Below, piece after piece: positions 25,300 through 36,839 of a DNA stretch of 64,000 nt (its first letter is position 1; each line of letters opens with the position of its first letter). The notes beneath the pieces are model-generated. The model was given only the letters and a program-made list of their open reading frames with translations, was not told the origin of the DNA and ran no database searches. A program made the translations under genes and the position numbers. Source of the DNA: Zhengitettix transpicula (taxonomy: Eukaryota > Arthropoda > Insecta > Orthoptera > Tetrigidae); assembly GCA_037074705.1 (NCBI GenBank), contig CM073591.1:95656532-95720531 (forward strand). Direction: 5' to 3'.

Positions 25300-26870
25300 G
25301 GTGTTTCGTTTTGGGTTTCATTAATTAGAGAAGAGAATCTATTATAATAAGGATTCTTGTGGATTGATAACTAAATGGCCATAATCATTGCTTCTTCCTT
25401 TTCGCATAAGATAGCGGTTGACCTACCTTAGATCGAAAGTTGGCGTCATCAGGCTTGGAAGTAATACAATGTCCTAGGTCCCCTTACACAGGACAGTAGG
25501 ACTTAACGTACGTATATTAGGAGTATCTGTTCCAGAATAGAGCTTTATTTGCTACCACCTTTATTTGCTTAAATCTGAATGAAAAGTTTGTAATACATCT
25601 CTCTTCTGGGTTTAAATGTTGCATTGGGTTTTCTTGAATAATAAGATTATTTGTTATAATTGTTTGTTAATAAAAAAAAGGAGTCACAAAAACACGAATT
25701 TACAAGAAAATATGTTCTAAATAAAATGAATGATACATGAACTCTCTCTGTCAGGGATACCGTGGGGTGAACATTAACATGAGCAAAATGAACGATATTA
25801 TGAATCTGTCTTTAAAACAAGTAAAAGAAAAGGAGGTATTATTAAAATAATTTATCGATACCGTGCATTGGTGTTACAAGTGGCGCAGACTGGTGGCAAT
25901 ACAAACTTTTGATGATCTTGTTGGATCATCTCGATGTCGGCGATGAATCGTGAGCCCCACAGACTGCCAGGCTTTCGTCGTCCTCGTCACCAACCGCTCA
26001 AGCTCGTGGTTGGCTATTCACTCCCGAATTTTCTTTCGCGGAGTCACCAAAACTCCTCCGGTAAATGTTTCTCATTCTCTCCGCTCGTCAAGCACTTATC
26101 CATGCCTAATAAATTTGGTTTCTCATGGAGCTGTCTTTAGGCTCTTTGTCACCTTTGTTAAAAAGGGGGTCTTATTTTAATTGAAAAGGGTCCAAGAACA
26201 CCATCAGAGTTCGCCAACTGAACAAACAAAACGTTCGAAATATCGCGCTTCTAAAGAATGTTCATTACAAGTTTCACCGTAATTATAGTCTTTCATTGTT
26301 ATCCTTTGTTCCAGTGCAGAGGTTTGTTTGAAAGAATTTTTTCTGTAAATTTCTATTATAATTTATTTACCCTTAGAGCATATTAAAAGCAGGTGATCAT
26401 AAGTTTGATTAAATTAATTAACTGCAGAAGTTGAATAAGTTTGTTTAGTGAAACTTTGAATGGGTTTCATTTAATAGTATTACATAGTGCTTTTTTTACT
26501 TTATTGTTATAAATATCAGTTACTTTCCTATAATACAAATTTCAGCTGCTTTTATAACATTAACTAAGGTTTTACAATATTTTTTTTAAAGAAATTTTTG
26601 ATAATTATTTTTACTACATATATGCTCTGCATGCATAAATGTGAGAATGCATCATTAAGTTATCAGCAATAATTGATAATTTATAGAAAAATATGGTAGA
26701 GACGGAAATTGAGTCAAATTCTCGGAGAGATAAGATATGCTTCAATACTTAGAGATAAAGTAAGAGATTACACTATTAAAAAGATTGTTTATGGTATTTT
26801 TCTGGAGTAATTAATTTTTTACTACTGTTTAATAGACGTAATAGTCTTAGAAAAAATATTATTAAATTAG
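25300..26870. other. Intergenic sequence between two LINE remnants
   Basis: 25300-25520 may be the LINE 5' UTR. A GC-richer patch at 25860-26220 has overlapping short plus-strand frames without a recognisable motif and is probably older repeat. The rest is AT-rich and empty. Confidence 0.3.
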
Positions 26871-26879
26871 AACTATGTA

Positions 26880-27830
26880 TGTAATCGCGTATTGACATGC
26901 AATTTGATTTATTCCATTAGAATCGTATGAGGAAATAGTGAATAAAAAATTACAATAAAGTAATTGGATGCTACAATTATAAATAATTAAAAGTTAACAT
27001 AAAAATACTAAAATTCGGGAACACAAATTTCCCTGTCCGACATAAATAAAATATATTAATAATAAAACAGAAATAATAATTCTTTAACTATACTAAGGGT
27101 ATAATATAATATTTACAGAACTAATAAATTTTTTTAATACGTACTAGTAAGTAATTAATGATTCGAGAATTGACTATCATAAAATATAGAATTTACACAT
27201 CACAAAGAATAATCACAAAACTTGACACACGCACACTAGGAGGAAACAAACGACGGGCAAGTCACTTCACGAAACAGAGCGACGATAAATCTGCAAACTC
27301 CAGGCCGTACATGCAACAAACAAACAAAGGAGCAGAAAAGACCAACAGAGGCTAAGCAAGTTATGAAATAAGTAGTTATTATTAGCAACGCATTGAACAC
27401 TTTTGCGGTTTAAAAAGAAATAATTATTAGGGAAACGATCAAGAAACTCCTGTAGAATATTTTTACATTCGATCTTAGACCTGAGCGATTTCTAGTCTCA
27501 TAATCGTGAGACTCGCCATTCGTTTGAAAAAGAATCATGTTCCTCTTAACGACCTTTAAATTTTGTGAATACACACGATGGGAAGAGTTAATATTCGCTG
27601 ACTTACGAAAAACGGTTTACAACTGGATTTCTTAGCCGTAATAGAAAGTATTCTAATGGCAAGATTTTGCAACTTGAATATTCCAATGCTCCTGGAGCAA
27701 TTTCCCCAATTTGCAATGCCATAACAGTTAAATAGGATAAGTGATATAGTTATATAGCAAAGTAAAAACTGTTTCTTAAAGGACGAATGGAACACGGCAC
27801 TTCGATTTACACTATAATAAATTGCTTGAA
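26880..27830 (-). mobile_element. Non-LTR retrotransposon 3' end, copy 1
   Basis: The minus strand encodes YGIANWGNCSRSIGIFKLQN, then LAIRILSITAKKSSCKPFF and ILTLPIV, the stretch downstream of the reverse transcriptase palm in many Jockey/CR1-like LINEs (YGIIFWGNS..IFKLQKRAIRI...SC..LF...ILPL). It continues through a 3' UTR to about 26880, ending GGAATAAATCAAAT. The same about 950 bp is at 50925-51925 on the other strand. This copy lacks roughly 105 bp, present in the other, between GATCGAA and ATGTAAAAATATTC at about 27465. Confidence 0.85.
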
Positions 27831-30800
27831 GACGGATGTACTTTGAGATAATTAGGAGGTGGTTAGGAGCTTAGTCGAACACACAAGAAATAATCTTAGA
27901 ATTTACGAAGCGTAAGGAGAGGCCTTTATTGAATTTATATTGTACATGCAGTATGATTAATTTTTTGAACTCCCTGTAAAATACTGGCCTTTATATAGCG
28001 AAGGACAATAAAGCTAACTTAAAATATGTAATCTTCAGTAATACGATGTGATGATATGCCGTTAGTAATTTTGTTTGCACTGCTACAATTTTACTCATTT
28101 TTATTAAAGTATCAATATTCGTATTGAAACTAAATTATTTAAAAAATTAATACATGTTCTTATTCAGAGAAAATATTTTAATTACGGAGAAATGGCAAAC
28201 GGTTGATACCCAACACTGAAGTTCATTACGGCACACGAAGGCTTAAAATTAGGAGCTGCTAATTACTAACTTGCCTCTTTCTTCACATACGCTGTGTCTC
28301 GAGTATATGAGCACTTACAGGTTCCTTTGAAAGTGTTCGCAATTACACGATACCTTAGAATAGGCACTTAGGGCCTTGACTATAGGCGACGTCTAATTAC
28401 GCAGAGTTTCTTCATGAAACTAACAACTTGGGTACGTGGACCTATCGACAAGACAAGACAAGACAAAAAATAAAAAAAGTGGGGAATGTATTGGAGTTCT
28501 GTGTTTCTATAAGTTAAAGTCCCTTTGGACCCCGTATGCAGGTTTCACAGAGATCCTGCACCAACATGATCCTATAGTTTTTGTCTTTAATGTAATACCG
28601 ATAATTCGATTTCAGTTTTATTCCATCGACTATTTTTAGTCAAAGGTAGGATGCAAAGTGGACTGTCACCTGAGGAAGTATAACCAATTTTTTGACATTT
28701 ATCAATTATATTCCTTAATTAGAGAATATTTTAAGATACGTGTCAAAGATAAGGAAAACCATAATTTATGTCAATAATTCTCTAGTTTATCCGTTGTTTG
28801 TAAATAATGCGAATTACTAACAAAATCAAATAATAAGAATAAAATAGCTAGAGATTTTTCAGTTGCATGAAAGTTCGAGTATATCAAAGAGTATAATTTA
28901 TATTTATTATAATATTGTCTTGTTTTCAAAATGAAACCATTGTTGAGATGAATTTTAAGAGCGTTCTAAATTTAGAATAATTTAGTGTTGGAACTTTTTA
29001 ATACCGGTTAAGTAGCAACGAAAAAATACTATCAGATTTATATTATGACAATAATTTCAAAAAATAAATAAATTTAAATAAGTTCCATTGTTTGATATTT
29101 TGTTATTTTACAAGCTGCGGTTTTCCATAGATATTATATGATAAGCACCTGTATGTTTGCGAAAATGGCTAGATTACAGAATCTGCAATTTTCAGATTAA
29201 CATGCATAATAAATCTCTCCATAATCTCTCTTCTGTGGATACAGCACAGTTTTTACCTTGCAGCGGCGAATTAAGCGTTTTATTTCAAGAATGTTTTTTT
29301 TTTCAAAAAATTAATATCATAACTTTACTCATGCATGTTCCTTTTTAAATAAAACTTAGATACCTGCACATTGAAAAAGCTTTATATTGCACATATTGAA
29401 TTATTTGTCATAATTGTGTTCATGCTTACATATTTCAGTACAATTATATGTTTACATAAAAATTAAATTATGCAGAATAAATACTAAATTTGTGATACTT
29501 GGTTACTGTAAATATTTACCATTAAAATTATTCTTGAATCAAATGAATTGTTACTGATTGATATTATTTAATACCATTTTTTCATTGTCATTTAAATCCT
29601 AAGTCGATAAAATTAACATGTGAGAACTTCAGCCTCATAACAATACAGGCGAAAAACGAGAGGCAACAGAAACATTATAAAGCATGTTTCTATGTGTACA
29701 ATGTTTGCATGAGTTTTTGTTTTTCATAATTTATATATAAAATATATTTGTTATGACTCTACAAATGTTTTCATTCTAGTTAGCAAATTGCAATATTTTA
29801 AAATCAGACACGTACTCGTATCTGTGTTTATTCCGCAGTGTCATCTCTATATGCTTCCTGGGTTAGACTTAATAATGTGCTGCTGAGTGTATTGTAAGGT
29901 GATTACAACTTCTAGTGAGATCCTGATAAGCCAGTTAATTCGTCGCCAAGGAAATTGGAGGATGCAGCGCTGGAGTGCGGATGGTCATGGGCTCGGGAGG
30001 TCCCAGATAAGGAGAGCGCTATAACAGTAAAACGCCTGATAGCAGCATGCTGTCATGATGTAAAGGTACGAACGAAACTGCTTCAAACTCAGAGAACCCT
30101 AATTATACATATGGGTGCAGATCGTTGGAACAAAAACAAAAATTTGGAAAGAACAGAGAAGAAATTATTTTTATTTAAAGGTCCGAATACTTTTTAGATA
30201 ATTAATACTAACACAGAATAACTTGTTTCATAAGAAAATTGAGAAAATTTGTAGCCATGCACAAGAAACGCCGAATAGTCTTTTTTTTCTTGAACGGAAT
30301 GGTCAAACTGATCCAAAACTAAAATATGAGTCCGAAATTCTAACAGTTAGTTCTCAGACACATTTTGTAAAAAGAAAATTGGCACCCAAAACAGATACAG
30401 ACCTAAATATTTTGTGTATAAAAATCAATGTTTATTAAATATGCTCAGTCTTTAAGCCTGTTGCAAACTATGATATTAATTTAGGCCCCCAGTATATACA
30501 AAATAATATAATATCATACGTGAACGAAATGATTGGGTAAAATTTACTGCCAATTTTAAATTCTTTTAAGACTGTAGAAGAAAATTACAGTACTTTACAC
30601 CCAAAGACGAATTAAAATATCGTGGGGCCAGAAAAATTTAGTGATCCGTTTGTTAACCTCTGTCAACCCAGGAAGACAAATTTTTTTCAGGACGCTCTTA
30701 AAAAAGTACAAGAAATATTGAAAGGCTTGAAATACACAGCTACAACGTTGGTAGTCTGAAAAAGATCAGCAGGCAAGAAACAGTAATATAGAGGTAGCAC

Positions 30801-32614
30801 TGGAAATGTCATCATAATGACATAAAATATCATATACTTAATTATAAATATATAGATGTATTTTGAATTAATATCATGGAAATCAACCGTAATTTGTTTT
30901 ATAAAAATAATTACATAATAAATCAAAACGAAATTATAAACTGAACTTTTGTACACGTGCCTCTTCTTTTACATCGAAGCTGTCAATTGAATAATATAAA
31001 ATATGAATAAATAAGCAATAAAGCCAATGTTTCAGAAAAATTTCTTAATTAATTAAACCAGAAAAATCGTTTCAATATAAAATTTCGTTTACACGTTTTA
31101 CTGAATATAAATATGCATACATTCAAAACGGAATATTACCTTATTACTTGAAGACGTGCCAAAATTGTGGACGAAACGTTATTTTGAAATAAATTTTGGG
31201 GTTAATTTTAATTATAAAATATGTATACACCTTTTGAAGTTTGAAGCATAATTTTTTGTCTAATTTCTTTAGAAATAATGCTTAAAACAGAATGAATAAT
31301 TATGTAACTACTAGCATTGTCCAAAGCAATTTAATATTTGTTTATGAAATTTTAAGAGATTGATCATAAAAGAAAGTACTAATAATTATATTACTTCGAC
31401 TTTTATTGATAATTTAATGCTTCTATAATATATATTTTTGAATTAGAGACTTTACTCTCGTACAATAATTCGTGTGATTTATTTTCGAGAAAAATATATA
31501 CGGGTATAGGAAAATTGAAGTAAAAGGCACCATAAAATAATTTTTTTAATATTTGTTGCTGTAATAATATATCTGGTTTTTTAATGTTCAAATACTTTTG
31601 AAGGATATTTACAAGTTCTGAGTATTTTCAATAGGTATTCAGAGAGAATATATAATCTGCATATACAATACGTCAATGAGCGTTCTTTACTTCATATAAA
31701 AACTTAGGATTAAATTGTACGCGAATATTTTTAATTTAATCTTGAAAAACGTTATAATAAACTACAATTTACTAAGTATTTTACTTTTAAGTAACGATCT
31801 ACTGATATTCGGGCTTATGTAACCATTTTCATCTGTTGAGCTATATAACAGAATCATTCACCGCCCTTACCGAATACGGTGTAAAGTATCAAATGTTATT
31901 AACTTTAATGTCAATAATTAGATTAGGGTGACAAAATAAAAGAAATTATATTCGACGATTGTAGAAACTAATTCATATGAACGCAGGAAGGTACTTTAAT
32001 TCTATATGATTGTAATTATTATTTTGTCATATACATTTGAAATTACGACTAAGATGAACATAATGGATATAAATTTTCAAGCTAGCCAATTAAAATTACA
32101 TCGAAGAAAACTGAAAACTAACCACGTAACTAAGAAAATCCATTGTTCCATGAATGCAATTTCAGTTCTTATACCAATCAAATATTCGGGAACCTTGTGA
32201 AAAATAATTCTAGTGTAGGTAAAGTTAGTGTAGTTTTGATAATATGTTGAAAATTTTTTATTGTTATATAGTATAATAGCGTATAATTAAAATTATGCAT
32301 TTTCTTATTATTTTAGAAACTGTCGATGGGAACTTTGAAACAACGAAATTTGAATTTGTTGTAATATAAAAAATAACGTTGAAAATTTAATGACTAAAGA
32401 CAACTAGTTGTAAAATTAAATATCTTAAAAAGTTTTAATTAATATGTTTCCTATGGTTAATGTTCATGTGCTACGTTAATAATGAATCGAAATACCCCAT
32501 TTGCATTACGTAATTTTTCTTCTGATGCCGAAAATATTGTTATATAAAACGCTTTAAAGCATATGAAGTTTAAAATTATTTATTATATCATTGATAAACT
32601 TATTTGACAGGGTT
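27831..32614. other. Long AT-rich stretch without a recognised gene
   Basis: Short frames at 28436-28639, 29157-29348, 29955-30197, 30223-30438 and 30687-30956 carry no motif I know. A box TTGAAGACG...GACGAAACGTT near 31148-31182 resembles the GAAACGT boxes of the foldback family and may be a worn transposon end. Nothing else is evident. Confidence 0.3.
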
Positions 32615-32621
32615 ATTCGAT

Positions 32622-33060
32622 TTGATGGCTCTCCTTTTTAATAGAATAGAAAGGAATGGAAAAAGGGGGGAATGCGGAAGGTAGAGCAAGATAGCCAAGG
32701 TCCCTAGGGTCCCAGGACTGAATTTTAAGGATCCTACCCGGCATTCGCCTTAAACTGTGCAGGGAAAACTCTAGAGGAACCTGCAACAGGTAGGTCCGGC
32801 ATTTAGTGATTGACTCACGATCTTTCGATAGCGAATGTTGGGTTTTCTGTGGGAGCGCAGCTTTCCGGACTCCATGCCTCAACCGGATTTGTAGGGCAGC
32901 TGGCCGACTGGCCCAATAGGAACATAAAGCACCTCTTACTGTATGCCCAACGTTTGCGACCTTGGAACATACAGGCCACAACTCTAGACTTTGGTAACCT
33001 TATTTTAAAATTCCTGGCTTAAAACCGGGAAGAGAAATATCCCAAGCAGGAATTTATTTC
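32622..33060 (-). mobile_element. Poly(A)-tailed retroposon, old divergent copy
   Basis: It keeps landmarks of the family in order: AAAGGGGGGAATGCGGAAGG, AAGGATCCTACCCGGCATTC, CAGCTGGCCGACTGG and GGAACATACAGGC. It is clearly more diverged than the copies at 8.7, 35.6 and 43.8 kb, has lost the tail and has only a trace of the hairpins (AAGAGAAATATCCCAAGCAGG region). It has no reading frame of note beyond the family's background. Confidence 0.7.
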
Positions 33061-33180
33061 TTCTGGGAATAAATGAGATGCCTTTTGCAGTAGAATTTGC
33101 TCCTAAACCTATCTAGACCAAAACTATTTTAATTGATGTATATATTTAGTAAGTCACAAAGGTAACATGGAAGTTATAAT

Positions 33181-33185
<5 letters not shown>

Positions 33186-33239
<54 letters not shown>

Positions 33240-33240
33240 C
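33186..33240. repeat. (AC)n microsatellite
   Basis: About 27 AC repeats with one AG-for-AC change near the right end. It follows directly the TA-rich end of the LTR-like repeat at 33243-33760 (read on the minus strand). Confidence 0.97.
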
Positions 33241-33242
33241 AA

Positions 33243-33760
33243 AAATATATGTATATTGTAATATTCAATTAGAGGTCGTTAATTAAATAAAAGAATTAAA
33301 CAATTTACAAACAATATTTATTTATTTTGTGGCAATAATTTAAAACAATTACAAATTTAAAATATTAATTTCTCAGGGTCATCACTGGGTTTGATAATGG
33401 ACACATCAATTATATTTAAAATATTATTAACAAACAAATCGCATTTACCTAAACAAAGCGTCGACTAAAAGAAAAGAAATTAACTTGACAATTAAAATAG
33501 AACGAAATTAAAAAGTAAAGATATTAACTCTGATTAACAATTTAAACTAGAACGAAATTAAAAAGTAAAGAGATTAACTCTGATCAAGAACTTAAACTAG
33601 AACGAAATTAAAAAGTAAATAGATTGACTCTGATTAACAATTTTAAATAGAACGAAATTAAAAAGTAAAAAGATTAACTCTGATTAACAATTTAAGATGA
33701 GTACGAAATCTGACTGAATTCTGTGGTTTGTAGATTTGCTAGTCTTTTACCGCTTTGGAC
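33243..33760 (-). mobile_element. LTR-like repeat, copy A
   Basis: On the minus strand, landmarks shared with the copies at 34.7, 36.1 and 43.0 kb occur in order: GTCAGATTT, CCAGTGATGACCCTGAG, a T/A-rich part with AATAAA-like motifs, and a terminus ATTACA followed by TA-rich sequence. Between the first two landmarks this copy carries a fourfold 50-bp tandem repeat that the others lack. No gag, pol or env coding is present. A solitary LTR is the simplest reading. Confidence 0.6.
33492..33700. repeat. 50-bp minisatellite, four units
   Basis: The phrase GAACGAAATTAAAAAGTAAA starts at 33500, 33550, 33600 and 33650, a period of exactly 50 bp, each unit ending with ACTCTGATTAACAA or a close variant. 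The units differ at a handful of positions. The array is inside LTR-like copy A. Confidence 0.95.
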
Positions 33761-34321
33761 TTAAACTGCAATTTTACTATTTCTGGCCGGCTATGGACGT
33801 AAAACTGCTTTTACTTAGCAAGTTTCGATGTAATGCTTTCGTGAATGTTTTACTTTGTCTTCAACTTACAACTTTGTTTAATAATAATACAATAAACGAC
33901 GGCTAGTCTCTGCTCTAGTAAATTTTGTTCCGTCCTCCGAAATGTCCAGGCACCAACCAACTCTGTTAAATTCTAATCGCCAACTGAACTATCCTCGTTT
34001 CGAGTTTTAGCGCGCATACGCTATTTTGACCTTCCGACAAAGCAACAGAGCTGGATTACATTGTCGCTATGGAAGCTCCTGCCGCAATAATAGATTTCTC
34101 AAACCATTTAAATTTTTATGTTCAAACAATTAATGTCCTAATTAATTGGCATTACAATATATATTGTGGTAATTAAAAAACATGTAATTATTTAATGAAC
34201 AAAATTTTACGACTTTCATTGTCGGCGGCGTAAATATAAGAATTGTGTACAATAATATGGGGTTATAATGCTTGCTTGCTTGCTGTGCTCATTGTCGCGA
34301 GGGCATAGTCGGACGCGCGGA

Positions 34322-34540
34322 ACTTGAGTGTGGGTTAAGACTTTGCGGAGCGATGTTGTAAAGAGTGTGTTATTGGGAGACGTACAGGATAGTCAGAAAG
34401 CAGAATGAGTGTGTTGGGAATCGATGGAGAGAGGAGAACAAATCTGAAAAGCTTGAGTGTATGTTGAGCGTCGGCGGAGAATATAGCAGAGTATTTTCTG
34501 AAAAGTGTGTGTTGGGAATCGGCGGATAGAGAACTTGAAA
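34322..34540. repeat. Degenerate tandem repeat, about 45-bp spacing
   Basis: Five loosely similar units start near 34326, 34361, 34404, 34453 and 34501, each of the form GAGTGTGTTGGGAATCGGCGGAG with variation. It lies upstream of LTR-like copy B and may be its 5' part. The minus-strand open frame at 34335-34649 only reflects the repeat. Confidence 0.55.
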
Positions 34541-34699
34541 TGCAGAGTTTGTTCAGGAAGGCAGGAGAGACGTAATAGAGTAAAGTGCCGGGTTTATAAA
34601 TTACGATAAAACAATCTGAAATATTTGTACATTGGCAATATTTATGCAAGCATCAAGAATTTAAAACAGCGTCATCAACTATAAAGAGCAGGAAGTGTT

Positions 34700-35283
34700 G
34701 TATGTGGAAATTATAACCACATTAAATTCAGTGAAATATGGCCTGTCTGTGAAGTGTTAAACAATAATCGAGTCAGATGGAGCTCCTTATGGCACAGAAA
34801 AATTGTCATGTAAATTAAAAAGAACATTTATTATCTGTAAACCTAATGTAAATAATATTTTATCGTCAGATTTTATATTTCACTAATTGTTTCAGTTAAA
34901 AATTTTTCACTTTGTAAATTTTTAATTGTTTTGTAGTAACATTCTTTATTGGAGGCCCGATGGTTGGCCCTGAAATCAAGCCGTGGCAATTTACCAACAT
35001 GTAACATAGTTTTCAATGGTGATAATAATATGTTTTAATAAATTAATTTTGTTTTATATTCTAAAGTCTGATTTTTCGTTTAAAATACTATAATTTTAAC
35101 TTTGAATTTGCTTATATAAAAGCTCATAATATTGTGATTACTACAGTTCGGCACCTCAACGTGGGCTTATTTAATTTTAAGATCAAGCATGTAAATTGTA
35201 TTTATTACATTTTTGTTACTTCAACGAGAGGAAAATTAAAATCAAATAATTAAATTAAAATGTATTTATTACAGTATATATAG
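34700..35283 (+). mobile_element. LTR-like repeat, copy B, with tandem primer-site-like tail
   Basis: It shares AATATGGCCTGTC, CGTCAGATTTTAT, GGCCCGATGGTTGGCCCTGA and AATAAATTAAT with the other copies. The tail is modular: ACTACAGTTCGGCACCTCAACGTGGGC at about 35143 resembles an LTR end followed by a tRNA primer-binding site. A worn second module starts ATTACATTTTTGTTACTTCA at 35206, and a third start ATTACAG at about 35270 runs into TATATATAG. No internal coding region follows. Confidence 0.6.
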
Positions 35284-35426
35284 TAATACTAATTAGAGGC
35301 AATTAAAGACTTAATAGTTGGAAATTTGTAGTACATTGTTATCGGCGTGAACATAAAAACAACAATGTACAGTCGCGGGCTTTGTCGTGCCGAACTGCGT
35401 GGTTTTACAGGAGTCAGTAGCGGGCA

Positions 35427-35600
35427 GAATTTCATCAAGAAAAGTCGCAGGTTGAATTTGATCGAGTAAAAGTTGTGGCACATAGAAGTTCATCGAATAG
35501 AGTTTGGACATATAATTCAATAAGTAAAGCCACAGTAGAATTTCAACAAGTAAAAAAATGTTCGCAAATTTCATCGAGAAGGAGTTGATAACAATTTTTT
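35427..35600. repeat. Degenerate tandem repeat, about 30-bp unit
   Basis: Six imperfect units of the form AATTTCATCGAGTAAAAGTTG follow one another up to the poly(T) of the retroposon at 35595. For example there is ATTTCATCAAGAAAAGTCG, then ATTTGATCGAGTAAAAGTTG, then TTCATCGAATAGAG, and so on. The minus-strand frames at 35289-35712 run through it and are not genes. Confidence 0.6.
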
Positions 35601-36090
35601 TTAGGTGTAGACAGGCTATGTGTAGGGTAATCCACATAGTGGCAACTCCCCTCATATAGCATAGGAAGGGATTTGAAAGGGGGGATGCGGAAGGGTAGAG
35701 TAAGGTAGCCAAGGGTTTACTAGGGCCCCCGGGCTATATTTTAAGGATCCTACCCGGAATTCGCCTAAAAGTAATGCAGGGAAACCCCTAGAAAAACCTG
35801 CATCGGGTAGGTCGGGCATTGGGTACTTGTCCCACGCCCTTCCGATAGCGGGAGAGGAGTTTGCTGTGGGGACGCAGCATTCCCTTCTCCGTGCCTCGAC
35901 CAGTTTAGGAGGTAGCTGGCCGACTATTCCAATGGGAATAGCAAACAACTCTTACCGTATGCCCAAGGTCTGCGATCCCGGAACATACAATTCTCAAAAC
36001 AGGCCGAGGTGCCTCGGCTTGTGGGAACCTTAGTTCAAAAACGGAGAAGAAAAGGCATACCCAAAGGCAGCCCCTTTGTATCTCTCCTTA
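35595..36090 (-). mobile_element. Poly(A)-tailed retroposon, copy with rearranged 5' end
   Basis: Poly(T) at 35595-35602 is followed by the standard family body, close to the copies at 8.7 and 43.8 kb. At the sense 5' end the hairpins are missing. Instead the phrase TTAGTTCAAAAAC, normally internal (here at about 36030), occurs a second time at 36088, so the end was rearranged. Confidence 0.75.
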
Positions 36091-36109
36091 GTTCAAAAAC
36101 CTGGCTGAC

Positions 36110-36835
36110 CAATAGTTAGATCGAGAAATACCATATTCACCGGTGAGAGAGAGACTTAATGCCGAGGACCACAGGAGCTGAACGGAGTAATCGTTCCAGT
36201 TGATAGATACCAAAGTTTTGGACAGTGTTTTGGAATAAATTTAAATTCTGTGAAATTATGGCCTGTTAGATGTGAAAGGAATGCCTGGTACCAGCAAGGA
36301 GACTGTAAGTTATATAAAAAAAAAGTTTTGTAAACGTTAAAAGGTCCAAATCGTCAGATTTCGGTTTCACGCTTATTTTATTGTTTAACTCTAATGATGT
36401 AAAAAAATTTGATTGTTAATTTAAATGTTAAAGGATTGGTTCTTTTTTATTTTTTATAAGGCCCAAATAAACGACCCTGAGATGAGAGTTGATAAAATCT
36501 GTAAAATAGCAAGAACATCAATGTAAATAATCACGTCAAGAAATTTTGTAATTTTCTTTGAATAAATTAATTGTTTTGTTAATTTAAAATTTGTTAGATC
36601 ATTTAGCATCCTTCTCATTTTTTTAAATTTAATAAAATAAAATTCATCCATTAATAAATTGCTTAAATTTTGTTAATATTCAATTCATTACAAATTGGCG
36701 TCATTAACGTGTGGCCAACCGTTGAATACTTTTAATTATTTGTTGTTTATTACATTTTGGTGCCTCAACTTGGGGCGAATTCTTTAATATTTGTTATTTA
36801 TTACAATATATATATATATATATATATTAGGTAAA
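36110..36835 (+). mobile_element. LTR-like repeat, copy C, with tandem primer-site-like tail
   Basis: Landmarks in order: GTTCCAGTTGATAG, GTGAAATTATGGCCTG, CTGGTACCAGCAAGGAG, GTTTTGTAAACG, CGTCAGATTTCGG, GGCCCAAATAAACGACCCTG and GAATAAATTAATTG. Modules then begin at 36682 (ATTACAAATTGGCGTCATTA) and 36745 (ATTACATTTTGGTGCCTCAA, then CTTGGGGCG), and a third ATTACA at 36799 passes into (TA)n. Copy D at 43 kb aligns with this one over its whole length on the opposite strand. No protein-coding sequence. Confidence 0.65.
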
Positions 36836-36839
36836 ACAT

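Noticed and set aside
33186..33240. CRISPR-like or other regular arrays among the tandem repeats
   Set aside because: All arrays are microsatellites or minisatellites without spacers, and the genome is eukaryotic.
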